Shown here: positions 11,436 to 22,261 of the stretch, piece after piece
How the letters are laid out: every line of letters starts with the position of its first letter
How positions within the stretch are numbered: the stretch's first letter is position 1
Source of the DNA: Helianthus annuus
Taxonomy: Eukaryota; Streptophyta; Magnoliopsida; Asterales; Asteraceae
DNA: 64,000 bases
NCBI RefSeq assembly: GCF_002127325.2
Contig: NC_035435.2
Coordinates: 124,057,127-124,121,126 of the forward strand
Reading direction: 5' to 3'
Made by a program: the position numbers and the translations under genes
The notes under the pieces: generated by a model
What the model was told of the DNA's origin: nothing
Database searches by the model: none
What the model saw: only the letters and a program-made list of their open reading frames with translations

Positions 11436-12098
11436 CAAAAGAGCCTTATGAGTACGGATGTCCTTAAATCATTTAAAGCTTCATAACAAGTGGCGAATGA
11501 AGATACAGCGTGGACGGTTGAGGAACCATGATTTCAAGACGGCCACGTCGACCCCCATCATAACAAGCCGCCCAACTCACAGGCCCATTTCTCTTACACG
11601 TCTTTTCCTTCTTCTGTTTCTTTTTTCAATCTAATTTTAACAAAATAAAAAAAAAATAATTATCGCATTTATAATAGTTTATTATTCATTACTTTAAGGA
11701 ATCATGTTTATTTAAACTTGAGAATACAAAAATTATGTTGAATTCATATTTTAATTATTAAAGAGTGGTTGTTATTAGCTTATATGATATGATGCAAGAC
11801 AAAACCTCTAGGAGTTTTATCGCGACACGTTAGCATCATTTCAACGTCAACTAAACAGGAGTTTCATTGTTAACTGTCTTGCATTGATATAAAGCCCATG
11901 ACATCAATGGTGGTTGGCGGGTAAACGGATGGTGATGCCCCCCCCCCCCCCCCACTCGGACATCACTTTTTATGCCCGCAAATGGTTTCAAGGAACACAC
12001 CATGACACCCCTTCTTTGGCGTTGCCGGAAAGGTGTAAATGAGGGTGTTATGGATCCGAGCTGGACGAGGACGCTAGCCCAAACCATCTAGCCTTATT
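11193..12098. other. AT-rich stretch without a gene; poly-C tract
   Basis: I see no credible gene here. A run of about 16 C lies near 11938-11953. Around it are short pieces (GGGTGTCATGGTGTG read on the minus strand near 12010, GAGGGTGTTATGG near 12043) that resemble Harbinger-type MITE ends, too weak to delimit an element. Confidence 0.4.
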
Positions 12099-12660
12099 AA
12101 GGATGGCAATGGGTCGGGTTTGGGACGGGTTTAGGTAATCCCAAACCCAAATCCGATTAGATAAGCTTGTCCCAAACTCGTTCCAAAACCCGTCGGGTTT
12201 CTAGCGGGTAAATACCCATCGGGTATACCCGCGGGTTTCGGGTAAACCCGTTAATTTAAAAAGATTTACTCGTTGGGTTTACTCCTCTCAAAACTCATTA
12301 GATATCTATCGGGTAACTACTAACCGGTTACATTTTGTATTGTTATTATAAAAATAAATATATCAAATAACTACAATGTATACGAAATAGAATACCTATA
12401 TGTGTAAAAAATGGATGTATCATATATATACATGTTAATAATATAAAAGAAATTATATCGGGTATACAATCGGGTAAACGGGTACACTTTATCGGTTAAT
12501 TGGGTCGGGTAAACGGGTATATCACTAAATCCCAAACCCGCGAAAAAAATAAAAACTATTCCCAAACCCGTCCCAAACTCGATTAACCGACCCCAAACCC
12601 GTCCCAAACATGTCGAGTTTCGAGTTTACCCATCGAGTTCGGGTTTTATTACCATCCGTA
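12099..12660. mobile_element. Fold-back element rich in GGGTTTGGG words
   Basis: The left end reads GGATGGCAATGGGTCGGGTT and the right end, complemented, reads TACGGATGGTAATAAAACCC, so the termini are inverted repeats. Inside are many GGGTTTGGGACGGGT and CCCAAACCCGTCCC words on opposing sides of an AT-rich centre, giving a long imperfect hairpin of about 560 bp. No coding capacity. Confidence 0.65.
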
Positions 12661-12869
12661 AGAATCTATGTCATCCTCTTAACTATCAAAGTTTTGGAGA
12701 GAAATTATTTCAAGATATTATATAAACTAAATAAATAAAAAAAACTACATTTCTATTATTAGTAGTGGCGGACTCATGTATTATTTCTTAAGAGTGTGAA
12801 AAAGGGGTTCAACTAAACTTTCAAGTGGTGCGATCAGGTTTTTTCCTATAAAATACACTAAAAATTAAT

Positions 12870-13085
12870 AAATAAAGCTGAAACGTCTCAAGCCTCTATA
12901 AAAATGCTAAAACGTCTCAAGCCTCTATAAAAAAAATGCTAAAACGTCTTAAGCATTTACAAAATAAAAAAATGACACGTGGCGGAACGCAGTTGGTTGG
13001 GTTGAAAAGGCTTTTTTAAGACGTTTCCACGTCATGTTTTTCCGTGAAAAGGCTTTTTAAGACGTTTCTGTTAGCTATTTTGGAA
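12870..13085. repeat. AAACGTCTCAAGCC direct and inverted repeat cluster
   Basis: Three direct copies of CTGAAACGTCTCAAGCCTCT or its variants (about 12880, 12910, 12940) face two inverted copies AAGGCTTTTTAAGACGTTTC (about 13009 and 13047). This may be the decayed body of a small fold-back element. Confidence 0.5.
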
Positions 13086-13454
13086 ATTTTGACCGATCAA
13101 TGGCTATTTTCACAATTTCCCCTATAAAAAAACTAAAAAATAATTAAGTACTTGCTTAAAACATACTTTTTTAAATGGCTGGAAATTTTTATTAGTCACC
13201 CAAAATATACGTAGTTCCACTAGAGCAGTCAACATCCAAATACAAAAATTCACCCCTTTTACATCGTAACCCCCACAAATAGAACAAATAATTAGTTCTA
13301 AGTCAAAAATATGATTTCCCGTTTACTTTAGCAACACTTTTTTTAATATATTTTTTTAGCAATATGGATTTAAACAAAATAAAGGGCAGCTTCATTTTTT
13401 TTTTCTTCTACGCCTTTAATTGGTTATTTTTTATTTAATTTAAGATAAAAATTT

Positions 13455-13860
13455 ATGGTGATACCTTTAAGAGTTAATTACACCTTTAGCCCTTACAGTG
13501 TTGTCAAAATAACAACATTGGGTACTAACATATTTTTTGTTGCAACATTGAGTCCTATGGTTTTTTTGTGTTTCTTTGGGTCGCCTTGTTCAGAAGAACA
13601 CTGTATGAAAATGCTTGAAGCAGGTGTTATGATTGCCAATAAATTTGGTGTAATCGTCCATTCTTTAAGCATGTCAGGTAGTTTCACTATTTTCCCGTTT
13701 TGGAGTGGTCTAGAAGAGATTCAACATCACATAGCTCTTAAAATTGCCTTAGTAAATGATGAGTCCCATTATGTCATTGTGGAATTACAAGGAGGGTACC
13801 CAATGCCTACAACCACGCCTTATTGAAATTTTCGCAACATTAGCATGTCTGCAGCTGGAT
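13455..13860 (+). pseudogene. OTU-like cysteine protease fragment of the kind found in plant transposon proteins
   Basis: The recognisable part (about 13588-13860) reads EEHCMKMLEAGVMIANKFGV, then IVHSLSMSGSFTIFPFW, HYVIVELQGGYPMPTTTPYW and, past a stop at 13824, a MSAAGWERP-like tail. Plant MULE/FAR1-associated and PIF-type proteins carry an OTU domain with HWM.MPD.G..IA..YNVV.H.LS....TFFPL and NHYV.V.L...YPMP...P.W; order and spacing agree. The catalytic Cys part (ADCQFRA-like) is missing upstream, so the piece is truncated and inactive. The first 40 residues of the open frame look like unrelated repeat sequence. Confidence 0.55.
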
Positions 13861-14097
13861 GAGAGACCATGTAAGTTTTTTTTTTTTATTTTTTTTGAAA
13901 TGTGAACTTCATAGGTGGTTTTATATAAGTGGCGTCTAGAATTATATACCCAACTTTATCGTCGTGAAAGTGGTTTTGTCGATCTAGATGATTAATAATA
14001 GTATAAGAAAATATAAAAAGGTAAAAAAGTAACAAAAGTATTATAAAATAAAATAATTAAAAAAAAAATAATTATTAATTTTGACTTTAGAATATAA

Positions 14098-14318
14098 AAG
14101 AGTTAATTGCCAAAATCGTCCCTGAGGTTTGGGCAGGTTTGCCATTTTCGTCCAAAATGACACTTTTGTACGAAATTGCCCCCAACGTTTATAACTTTTT
14201 GTAATTTTCATCCAAACCACTAACTTAGTTTATTTTTTCAGTTAAGTTGATGATATTTGAATGAAACTGGCAAATATAAAAGCACAGGGACGATTTTGGC
14301 AATTTATTCAAACTCTTT
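14098..14318. mobile_element. Small fold-back MITE
   Basis: The left end AGAGTTAATTGCCAAAATCG and the right end (complement AAGAGTTTGAATAAATTGCC) form inverted termini around AT-rich DNA. A second copy of the right-end type (CAGGGACGATTTTGGTAATT at about 15538) lies beyond the neighbouring LTR. A related element may therefore have been split by the LTR insertion. Confidence 0.6.
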
Positions 14319-14639
14319 TAAATTTCTTTTATTTAATTAATTTTGTTACATATATAATAAAAAAGAATATACATGCAATTTTTATATGAAAAAAAATAAT
14401 AGCTTTGTCACATAATTTTTATAAATTTTCATCCAACCACTAACTAATTTAAATTTTCTATTAAGGCGAAGAATGTTTATAAACTAAGACAGAAATTAAT
14501 TTCTAATTTTTTATATAGATCACTTTTATAAAAATAAAATCTACTTAAACCTCTAAATTTTATAAAACTAAAATGCTGGTGACCTTATTGAAAAATGTCA
14601 AATAAAAAAATCTTAGCATATGTACCAAGAACTTATCAT

Positions 14640-15533
14640 TGAAGGGGTATGGTCCCAGATCTCGCGTCAGCATGACCGCGAGTGACCATTACCCTTATCA
14701 AAAACCCCCCACCAGCAAGAACTTATCTGTGTCCGTGCGGGCACGCGCGAACACACCGGTCGAATCCAATCGGTTAAGAGATAGGAAGACAAGAGGCATA
14801 AGCGATGCGGCCTAGCACCGCATCCTATGAGTGTCTCCTTATCTGGTGTATGAAAGTGGGTGCACAGCGATGCGGCCTCGCACCGTATCTTGTGAACGTT
14901 TTCATCTATACAAGGGATCAGGACAACAGCAACAGTCACCACAAGTGGTGATGCGGCCTGGTACCGCATCCCACAAACTTAGCCAGAGTGAGAACGCGGA
15001 AACAACGGTAGTTACCGCAGGCAGCGATGCGGCGCAACACCGCATCCTGCCCACGAGGCAAGTGGGACTGACACCACAGAGCAAGTGGCACCAATGACAG
15101 TCGCCTGTCAGACCATACGTAAGCGACAGACTGACACTACAGTAGGACGTGGCTTCACCTCCACAACCGACAAGCCTGACACACCTGCATAAGGGAAGCG
15201 CGTCGTCAGTCTGTCCATTCAACTCCTCCTTCACTCCTCGGCTATAAAAACCAACCCCAAACCAGGTTTGAGGTATCTCTTCATAACTCTCTCACTACTA
15301 CTACTATCACACTTTGCTTCCCAAGCAAACTACTGATTCTCACGCCGGAGAGTGGTAACAAGGAGCACCCCCTCCCCATCCTCCTTGTTACGAGTCACGG
15401 CTTGTTTCCTTGTGCAGGAGATCAACCGGCGGACGATCCAGCCAGCGATCCTCGAGAGGAAGGGATTAACCCTTCTTGACGAGACCAGTGAGTTAACCCT
15501 GCCCAGTTAACCATTGTTTCATCACGTGCCCAG
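14640..15533 (+). repeat. Probable solo LTR with four hairpin repeats in U3
   Basis: This GC-richer island stands out from AT-rich flanks. It has a U3-like part with four inverted-repeat units, a TATA box (TATAAAAA, 15243-15250) preceded by CTCCTCGGC, and a pyrimidine-rich leader typical of LTR R/U5 (CTCTCTCACTACTACTA). It ends around CACGTGCCCAGACC. No internal region, PBS or PPT adjoins it. Exact ends and a TSD were not resolved, so the call rests on composition and layout. Confidence 0.5.
14804..15046. repeat. Four GATGCGG(N7)CCGCATC hairpins
   Basis: Units at 14804-14824, 14869-14889, 14950-14970 and 15026-15046 each consist of GATGCGG, a 7-nt loop and CCGCATC (the second has one change, CCGTATC). 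Loops differ (CCTAGCA, CCTCGCA, CCTGGTA, CGCAACA-like) while the 7-bp stems are kept. Spacing is 65, 81 and 76 bp. They lie 200-440 bp upstream of the TATA box. Confidence 0.8.
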
Positions 15534-15617
15534 ACCTCAGGGACGATTTTGGTAATTAACTCATATAAAATAATGTATTAAAATAGTTATTATTACCAAG
15601 TTGACTAATTTGGTATA

Positions 15618-15824
15618 TGAAAAAATTGGTACAGAGAAACAAGTTTTAGGCTGAATAACGAAAGGTTATTTTTTTATTTCACTTCAGCAAGAGTACATCA
15701 ATGAACAACATTAAATAGGAACTAAAAAACAACTACCAATACTACGAAATAGGATCAAATAGATAGGACGTTAGCATTAGCAGATAAAAAAGGAAAACTT
15801 GGTAAATCATAGTTATCTCCAATA
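15618..15824 (-). repeat. 3' LTR of the copia element
   Basis: On the plus strand it runs from TGAAAAAATTGG to CTCCAATA. In element orientation it begins TATTGGAG and ends CA, so it lacks the canonical 5' TG. Both copies share this ending, and the TSD abuts it exactly. Confidence 0.9.
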
Positions 15825-15831
15825 CTCCCCC

Positions 15832-17472
15832 TCAAGTTGGCGCATGTAGGTTCGCAATGCCCAACTTGCCGAGTAAATAAGCCAAGTGTTGTCCGCCAAG
15901 AGGTTTAGTAAACAAATCTGCGACTTGTTGATGTGACTGAATAAACACCGGGTTGATTTCTTTGGACTCCACGCGTTCACGAACAAAATAACAATCCATC
16001 TCAACATGCTTAGTTCGTTCATGAAAAACCGGATTATGAGCAATGTGACGAGCGGATTCATTATCACAAAACAATGTAGTTGGTTCCTTTTGGACTGCGT
16101 TCAACTCCATAAGTAACCAACGAAACCATAAGACCTCACTAACGGTTGCAGCCATAGCACGATACTCTGCTTCAGCAGACGAACGAGAAACCACGGATTG
16201 CTTCTTGGATTTCCAGGATACGGGAGCTCCACCCAGGGTAAGTAGATAACCAGTACGAGAGCGCCGAGTAAACGGGCAGCCCATCCAATCGGCATCACAG
16301 TATGCAACGAGTTCTGTCCCATCCATCGATGGTAACAATATCCCTTGTCCCAAAGTGTGTTTGAGATAGCGCACAACGCGTATGGCTGCATCGAGATGAG
16401 GTTGGCGCGGATCTCCTACAAACTGACTCAACAAATTAACTGAATACGCGATGTCTGGACGTGTGGCTTGTAAGTACAAAAGACGACCCACTAATCGTCG
16501 ATATTGACCTGCATCCACTCGGTGATCATTTGCTGCTGTGTCAAGTTTTAGTCCTTGTTCCATTGGAAAAGAACTAGGTCTGCACCCTTCTAAACCCATA
16601 TCATGCAAGATATCCAATGTGTATTTCCTTTGACTAAGAACGAGACCCTCTTTAGTTCGAGCAACTTCGATGCCAAGAAAATATTTAAGATTGCCAAGGT
16701 CTTTTATGGTGAACTGATCATGCAATTCCAATTTAGTAGCTTGAGTCTTGTTCATATCATTGCCTGCCAAGATCACATCGTCTACGTATATGAGAGCAGC
16801 CACTTGAATCTTCTCATAGGTATAGATAAACAAGGATGGATCAGCCACTGATTGTTTGTAACCCAGTTCAAGTAAGACCTTGGTAAATTTATAATACCAG
16901 TTACGAGAGGCCTGCTTAAGACCATAAATAGACTTCCGTAACTGACAAACACGATGCTTTGCTTTGTCTTGAAAACCCTGTGGCAACTTCATGTACACCT
17001 CCTCGTCCAAATCTCCATGCAAAAAGGCATTGTTCACGTCGAGTTGATGTATAATCCAATCTCGTTTGACAGCCAAAGTTAATAATGTGCGCATTGTTAC
17101 CAATTTTGCAACCGGAGAAAACGTGTCATGATAATCGATCCCTTCAAGTTGAGTGAATCCCTTGGCGACGAGTCTTGCTTTGTACCTTTCAACTTCTCCA
17201 TTAGGTTTGTATTTAATTTTATATACCCATTTCGAATCAATTGCCTTCTTTCCAACGGGTAATTCTTCTAGAGACCACGTTCCGTTTTGTTCGAGTGCTT
17301 TGATTTCTTTCATCATAGCGTCTCGCCATTGTTCATGCTGGACAGCTTGCTGGATCGTGTGTATCGATGGCGGAAAGAAAAGCTTTATGATTAGCACTAA
17401 ATTTATCATACGAAATGTAATGGGCAAAAGGATGTACCGTAGAGGATGATTGATCAGGAGACGAGGCTGCAT
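15832..17472 (-). pseudogene. copia reverse transcriptase and RNase H part of the polyprotein
   Basis: The open frame covers the whole RT: GTWSLEELPVGKKAIDSKWV start, LDVNNAFLHGDLDEEVYM, LRKSIYGLKQASRNWY and the catalytic YVDDVILAGND. The RNase H part follows (AYCDADWMGC, SRSSAEAEYRAMA, LFCDNESA) and the frame ends near the PPT with LLGKLGIANLHAPT. This domain alone looks complete and catalytic residues are kept. It is no longer joined in frame to the upstream integrase, because a deletion/frameshift lies near 17355 where the preceding frame ends HDPASCPA. About 50 residues at the start of the open frame are out-of-frame read-through. Confidence 0.9.
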
Positions 17473-18511
17473 GGTCTATCGAAGGTGGGAGATTCACTGC
17501 ATAGTCTTGTAAATGCTTCGGACGAGATCGAACACGTGTAGGACGTGATTGTTCGGTATGAACATGTGCCTGGTCAATGTTTTCATGCAACTCATTAGGT
17601 AAATTAAAATGGATTTCTTCACCCACATCACCTTAGACTTGTGTGTCGTTAATGCCTGTTGGTGGGTCCACATTATCCCAAGTAGCTTGGTTATTTTCAT
17701 CCATATGAGCATATTCTGCATGCACATGACCTTCACTATTATTAGGCACCACTCCCCCTTTCAACCAATCCTCACACTCTTGACTTTGTTCTAAGTGTTC
17801 ATTTATTTTAAAAGGAATATGTTCACCTTCATAACTGTTAGTAGAAAAAGGGAATACATTCTCGACAAACCTCACATGTCGAGAGATAACAATTTTATTT
17901 TCTTCAAGATCAAAAATTCGATACCCTTTTGTGCCATAAGGGTAACCAAGAAAAACCCCTCTTCGTCCACGTACCTCAAACTTGTCTCCCTCTGTATTAG
18001 TATTCCAAAAATATGCAAGACAACCGAAGACCCGCATGTGATCATAACCGGGTGTTTTTCCAAATAAGACCTCATATGGAGTTTTATCTTGTAAAGCCGT
18101 GGTAGGCACCCGATTTATTATATACGTGGCAGTCATTATGCATTCACCCCAGAATTTAATTGGTAAGTTCGCTTCAAATCGAAGTGCACGAGCCATTTCA
18201 AGGAGATGTCGATGCTTACGCTCCACCACCCCATTTTGTTGTGGGGTGTGTGGACACGTTGTTTCTAAAATAATGCCTTGTTCCCCATAAAATTCTTTCA
18301 TTTTATTAGATATAAACTCTCCTCCATTGTCACATCTAAAACGTTTATTTTTCTTTCCAAATTGCCTTTCTACCAAATTATGAAAATTCATTAAGCACGT
18401 GCTCGCTTCACTTTTGCGTTTAATCAAATACACCCAAACGGATCCTATAGTCATCCCAATGTAAGGAAATAATGTGCTCGTGTTAAAGATGGTGTTCGAT
18501 AACCCCCCCAA
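17333..18511 (-). pseudogene. copia integrase catalytic core and C-terminal linker (broken)
   Basis: Starting near 18450 the frame reads WVYLIKRKSEAST, then FRCDNGGEFIS (second catalytic Asp) and TPQQNGVVERKHRHLLEMAR (catalytic Glu). The GKTPGYDHMRVFGCLAYF and GYPYGTKGYRIFDLE blocks follow. The first catalytic Asp (HCDIWGG) is encoded by the upstream frame, and indels near 18480 separate the two. A TAA at 17633 interrupts the linker, which continues in frame to 17333 before the next shift. Confidence 0.88.
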
Positions 18512-20157
18512 ATATCACAATGAACCATGTCAAAACATTCACTTGTCTTAATGAAGGTAGTTGGAAAGGGTAACTTTGTAAACTTTGCTCGAAAACAAGA
18601 GTCACAGAAATTATTCTTTGAATTGAAAATAACATTCATGTTAGGAAACTTTACACATGATGAATGTCCTAGTCTCCTATGCCATGTGATTGAACTAACT
18701 GCCATGGCTTGTCTTTCTTTCTTCAACATTCCCATTCGATAAAGACCATTGATGCAATTACCCGCTCCAATCAAGCTCCTCGTTTTCAAGCCCTGTATGA
18801 CAAAAAAGTCGGGAAAGAACGTAATTGCACAATGCAAATCTTTGGTTAGTTTCCTTACAGAAAGAAGGTTGCATTTTAGATTAGGAACAAATAAGACATC
18901 TTTTATTTTGATTCCCCCTTGCAGGAGGGCTTCGCCATTCCCCATTACAGGAACACTTTTGCCATTTGCAACGGTGACTGGGATTTCGCTTGAATTGGTG
19001 ACAACATCTACGAGCACTTCTTTTTGGCAAATCATGTGCTCGGTTGCCCCCGAATCCAGAGCTCCCCAGTCATCATCGTTAGTAAACATACCTGCCATGT
19101 TGGCTTGTGGCGACGACTCTTCCTTTAACCGATCCTTGTTATCCCCAAGAAGCTTCAGAAACATACCATACTGTTCATTTGTTAACCCTTGGATCGGACT
19201 AGTGGTTGTTTCTGCCAGCGCCGCTTGTGGCTTGAATCCATCTTTCTTTGCTTTCCCGGGCCACCACTCGGGATATTCTATACGTTTGAAACATCCTTCT
19301 CGATTGTGTCCATCGCGTCCACGATGAGTGCAATGCTCAGCTTTGTTAAGAGAGCCTGATTTTTCATTCTTCTGCCATGGTTTCTTTTGCACATGCCCTT
19401 CCTTTCGGTTACCTTGAGAGGTTTGAAACGCAACCGCCTCGATGGTTGTCTTCTTCTTGGTCGCAACATTTCTTTGTTGTTCATCCTCCGCCACTATATG
19501 ATAAACATTACTAAGAGTTGGCATGGGCTGCATGGCCAATATTTGAGTACGTATGACAGCAAACTCGTCATCAAGACCAAGTAGGAACTCATACAATTGT
19601 TCCTTTTCTTTCAGTTTGGCCAGTTTCTTTCCTACCTCACACTTACATCCATTGCAGGTGCAATATGGAGTTGCAAGAACAGTTGTAATTTCATCCCAGA
19701 TTCTTCTCAGTCTCGTGTAGTATGCTGATACGGTTGCTCCATCTTGCTTAGTGACATTAAGCATTTGTTTTAATTCATAAGCTCTTGGTGCACTCTCCTT
19801 TCCAAATCGTTCCTTTAAGTCTTTCCAGATTTCAGCAGCCGTGTTAGCGTACTTCACACTAGCTCGTATGTCTTTGTCCATGGCTGTTGTGAGCCATCCC
19901 TTCACCATCGCGTCGCACCGCATCAAGGCCATATAAGTTTCATCTGCTTGTTCGGGTTTTGGAATTGTTCCATCAACAAATCCAATTTTGTTTTTGGCAA
20001 ACAAGAAATTTGTCATTTCTTGTAACCAATCATTGAAGTTGGCATCCGTCAAGCCATCGTTGACTTGCATCTGCCGAGGATAGTCGGAGGGGTGTAGATA
20101 TAGGGGTGAGTTCGGATCGGTGTGATCCTTAGCTTTCGATCCTTCTCCGCCGGCCAT
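18451..20157 (-). pseudogene. copia gag, protease and start of integrase
   Basis: It starts at ATG 20157, 31 bases downstream of the PBS end in element orientation. The gag (UBN2-like) has LTDANFNDWLQEMTNFL and AEIWKDLKERFGKESAPRAY, then a CCHC-type zinc knuckle (CTHRGRDGHNREGC) near residue 275. The aspartic protease active site DSGATEHM is near residue 365, followed by the GAG pre-integrase zinc domain (WHRRLGH, CDSCFRAK) and HCDIWGGYRT. The frame runs into the shift at about 18480. Gag and protease themselves are open for about 480 residues and could be translated. Confidence 0.92.
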
Positions 20158-20187
20158 TAGGGTTTTAGAATTGATGATCTTAATTTT

Positions 20188-20208
20188 GGATCTTGTGCTC
20201 TGATACCA
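20188..20208 (-). other. Primer binding site of the copia element
   Basis: On the minus strand it reads TGGTATCAGAGCACAAG, complementary to the 3' end of initiator tRNA-Met. It abuts the 5' LTR without a spacer. Confidence 0.85.
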
Positions 20209-20415
20209 TGAAAAAATTGGTACAGAGAAACAAGTTTTAGGCTGAATAACGAAAGGTTATTTTTTTATTTCACTTCAGCAAGAGTACGTCAATGAACAAC
20301 ATTAAATAGGAACCAAAAAACAACTACCAATACTACGAAATAGGATCAAATAGATAGGACGTTAGCATTAGCAGATAAAAAAGGAAAACTTGGTAAATCA
20401 TAGTTATCTCCAATA
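20209..20415 (-). repeat. 5' LTR of the copia element
   Basis: This 207-bp copy matches 15618-15824 with two substitutions (ACATCAATG/ACGTCAATG and GAACTAAAA/GAACCAAAA). It is flanked on the right by TSD GTATA. Confidence 0.9.
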
Positions 20416-20516
20416 GTATATTAATCCTTATTTTGGGTCTATTTATCATATCCGTTTTGGGAAAGTGTATCATTTTGGGGAAGGGCGCAACGGTTTGGAT
20501 GAGGTGCAAGGTAATT

Positions 20517-20524
20517 TATAAATA
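20517..20524 (+). promoter_or_regulatory. TATA-like box upstream of a small ORF
   Basis: TATAAATA lies 74 bases before the ATG at 20598. It may be a promoter remnant or chance in AT-rich DNA. Confidence 0.3.
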
Positions 20525-20597
20525 GAAACCTTTTCGATTAATTTTCTTCGTTCCGATTTACACACAATCATCCGTCCACTGGTCCGACCCGAATAAA

Positions 20598-20819
20598 ATG
20601 CATGAAGCAGGATTTAAAAGGGTAGTTGGTTACAAGGAATCTGCTAAAATTCAGGATTCTTTTTACAAATGCAGTTTAATTGGACAATTTGATTTGTTAA
20701 TATCTGGAAAAGAAACAAAGAGAATTGCTAACTACAAATTAGTTTCAAGAAGAGGCGGGTATCAAAAATTGATGTATATATGGAGGCAATGGGAAGATGA
20801 AGGTGCCAAAGAAAGTTAA
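20598..20819 (+). CDS. Small unrecognised ORF, 73 residues
   Basis: The frame encodes a basic, Lys/Arg-rich 73-residue peptide starting MHEAGFKRVVGYKESAK and ending RQWEDEGAKES, just after a TATA-like box. I do not recognise a family. Codon use is unremarkable, and there is no signal peptide or membrane segment. It lies directly right of the copia insertion, so the insertion may have hit the promoter side of a gene or gene relic. It could equally be a random open frame or the first exon of a fragment. Confidence 0.25.
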   Translation: MHEAGFKRVVGYKESAKIQDSFYKCSLIGQFDLLISGKETKRIANYKLVSRRGGYQKLMYIWRQWEDEGAKES

Positions 20820-20989
20820 CGAGGATAAATGGAACACGAAAATCCAATTAATATTGACTTGATTTCTATATATTTTAAACTCAATTATGTGCGATTTTGA
20901 TTTCAAGTCAGCAACAAGAGTTTACACTAGTGGGCCAAGATTTTTGTGACGTTGAATATTATATGGGGCAGCTTAGATTTTTGTTGTCT

Positions 20990-21400
20990 AAAAAAAAAAA
21001 AAAAAAAAAAAAAAAACCTAAATTCCCTACTTTATCCTATGTAAGTGCATTCAACCAATTGAATTAAGACTTGAGGGTCAAAGTCCGAGTTGGTGCAATG
21101 GTGTACGGTGATGATACTAAACACATTCATAATCAACTTCTCGTTGTAACGCGTGAGTTGACGTTAATTTGTTATTATTAAAATACAACATCAATTTCTT
21201 TTTTACATATATTTGGAAAAAAAACTTCCATAAGTTTACAATTGATGCAAGTGTAAAAAATCTGTTAAAAGTAATTTAGAGAGTAGAGATGAAATATCTG
21301 AAGAGTAATTTTTTTAATATTGTATTTGAGTAATAATGGTAATATAAATTTTTTTATTGATTTTTTAATCGAGTTCTTGAAGTTGTCATGAAATTTATTT
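20990..21400. other. Poly-A tract and AT-rich DNA, no gene
   Basis: A run of 27 A (20990-21016) is followed by AT-rich sequence with no recognisable feature up to the CATA microsatellite. Confidence 0.5.
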
Positions 21401-21404
21401 CAGA

Positions 21405-21592
21405 TACACATAGAATCACATACATATACATATAGACATAGACATACACACATACACTATCATACACATGACATACAAATGCATACACTAATACATACAT
21501 ATACATATACATACACATGACATACAAATGCATACACTAATACATACATATACATATACATACACATCACACATAAACATTAGTACATCACA
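21405..21592. repeat. CATA/ACATA microsatellite with an internal duplication
   Basis: ACATACATATACATA-type repeats fill the interval. A segment of about 52 bp (CATGACATACAAATGCATAC and following) occurs twice in tandem, near 21468 and 21520. Confidence 0.8.
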
Positions 21593-21919
21593 TGTGTTTA
21601 TATCCACTATGACTCCCAATTGCGGAATAGAAGAAGAATAAATACATAAAATGCATTGTTGATATTGTAATTCATAAAAATATGTTTTTTTTTTATTGAT
21701 TTTCTATTTTCTTGTTTTAAAAAAATCTAAAACTTAACAAAAGCTGAATTTAATGTAATATATTTAATACGGGAAGAGATCCACTAAAAAGTGAGTTTTC
21801 CTAAGTAGACTAAAACGAATTGTGGAGATGAGATGTAACACTCCTTGTAAATAGGATGAAAGAGTATTTTGGTCATAAAACACAAACTATCACCCTTTTG
21901 TTTCTCAAAATACAATGCA

Positions 21920-22095
21920 TAAAAATTTAGCACAAAAAGTCTAATACAAAAAAAATGTAAACAAAAAATCCAGAACAAAAAAAAAAAAAAATCCAACATA
22001 AAAAATATAGCACGAAAAAAAATCCAGTACAAAAAATTCAACACAAAAAACCTAGCACAAAAATCTGTAACAAAAATTCTAGCACAAAAATGTTA
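21920..22095. repeat. Degenerate AGCACAAAAAATCC tandem repeat
   Basis: About ten copies of (T)CCAGCACAAAAAA-like words in tandem, variable in length. On the minus strand they create a Phe-rich open frame (21784-22044) that is not a gene. Confidence 0.65.
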
Positions 22096-22261
22096 TAAAA
22101 CATAGAAATCCAAGGCATTTTTTTGGGTTTTTTAAGATCTCATATTTTATACAGAAATATGGTGCTCAAATTAAAGATAAAAAGATTCTCGATTTTATGG
22201 TGCAATTTAAAAAAATTAATAATATCGTATGAAAAAAATTATAAATGTTTAAAAAATATAG

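Larger units (their letters stand above)
15618..20415 (-). mobile_element. Ty1-copia retrotransposon (Ale/Retrofit-like)
   Basis: This complete minus-strand element has 207-bp LTRs at 15618-15824 and 20209-20415 and a 5-bp TSD GTATA (15613-15617 and 20416-20420). The PBS lies next to the right LTR and a purine-rich PPT (complement of CTCCCCCTC, 15825-15833) next to the left one. The order gag, protease, integrase, RT, RNase H on the minus strand is Ty1-copia; short LTRs and the sequence style fit the Ale lineage. The two LTRs differ at only 2 of 207 positions by my alignment, so the insertion is young, yet the coding region carries three lesions. Confidence 0.93.

Noticed and set aside
11851..12087. 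78-codon minus-strand frame with Gly/His run
   Set aside because: It crosses the poly-C tract and MITE-like pieces; no family match.
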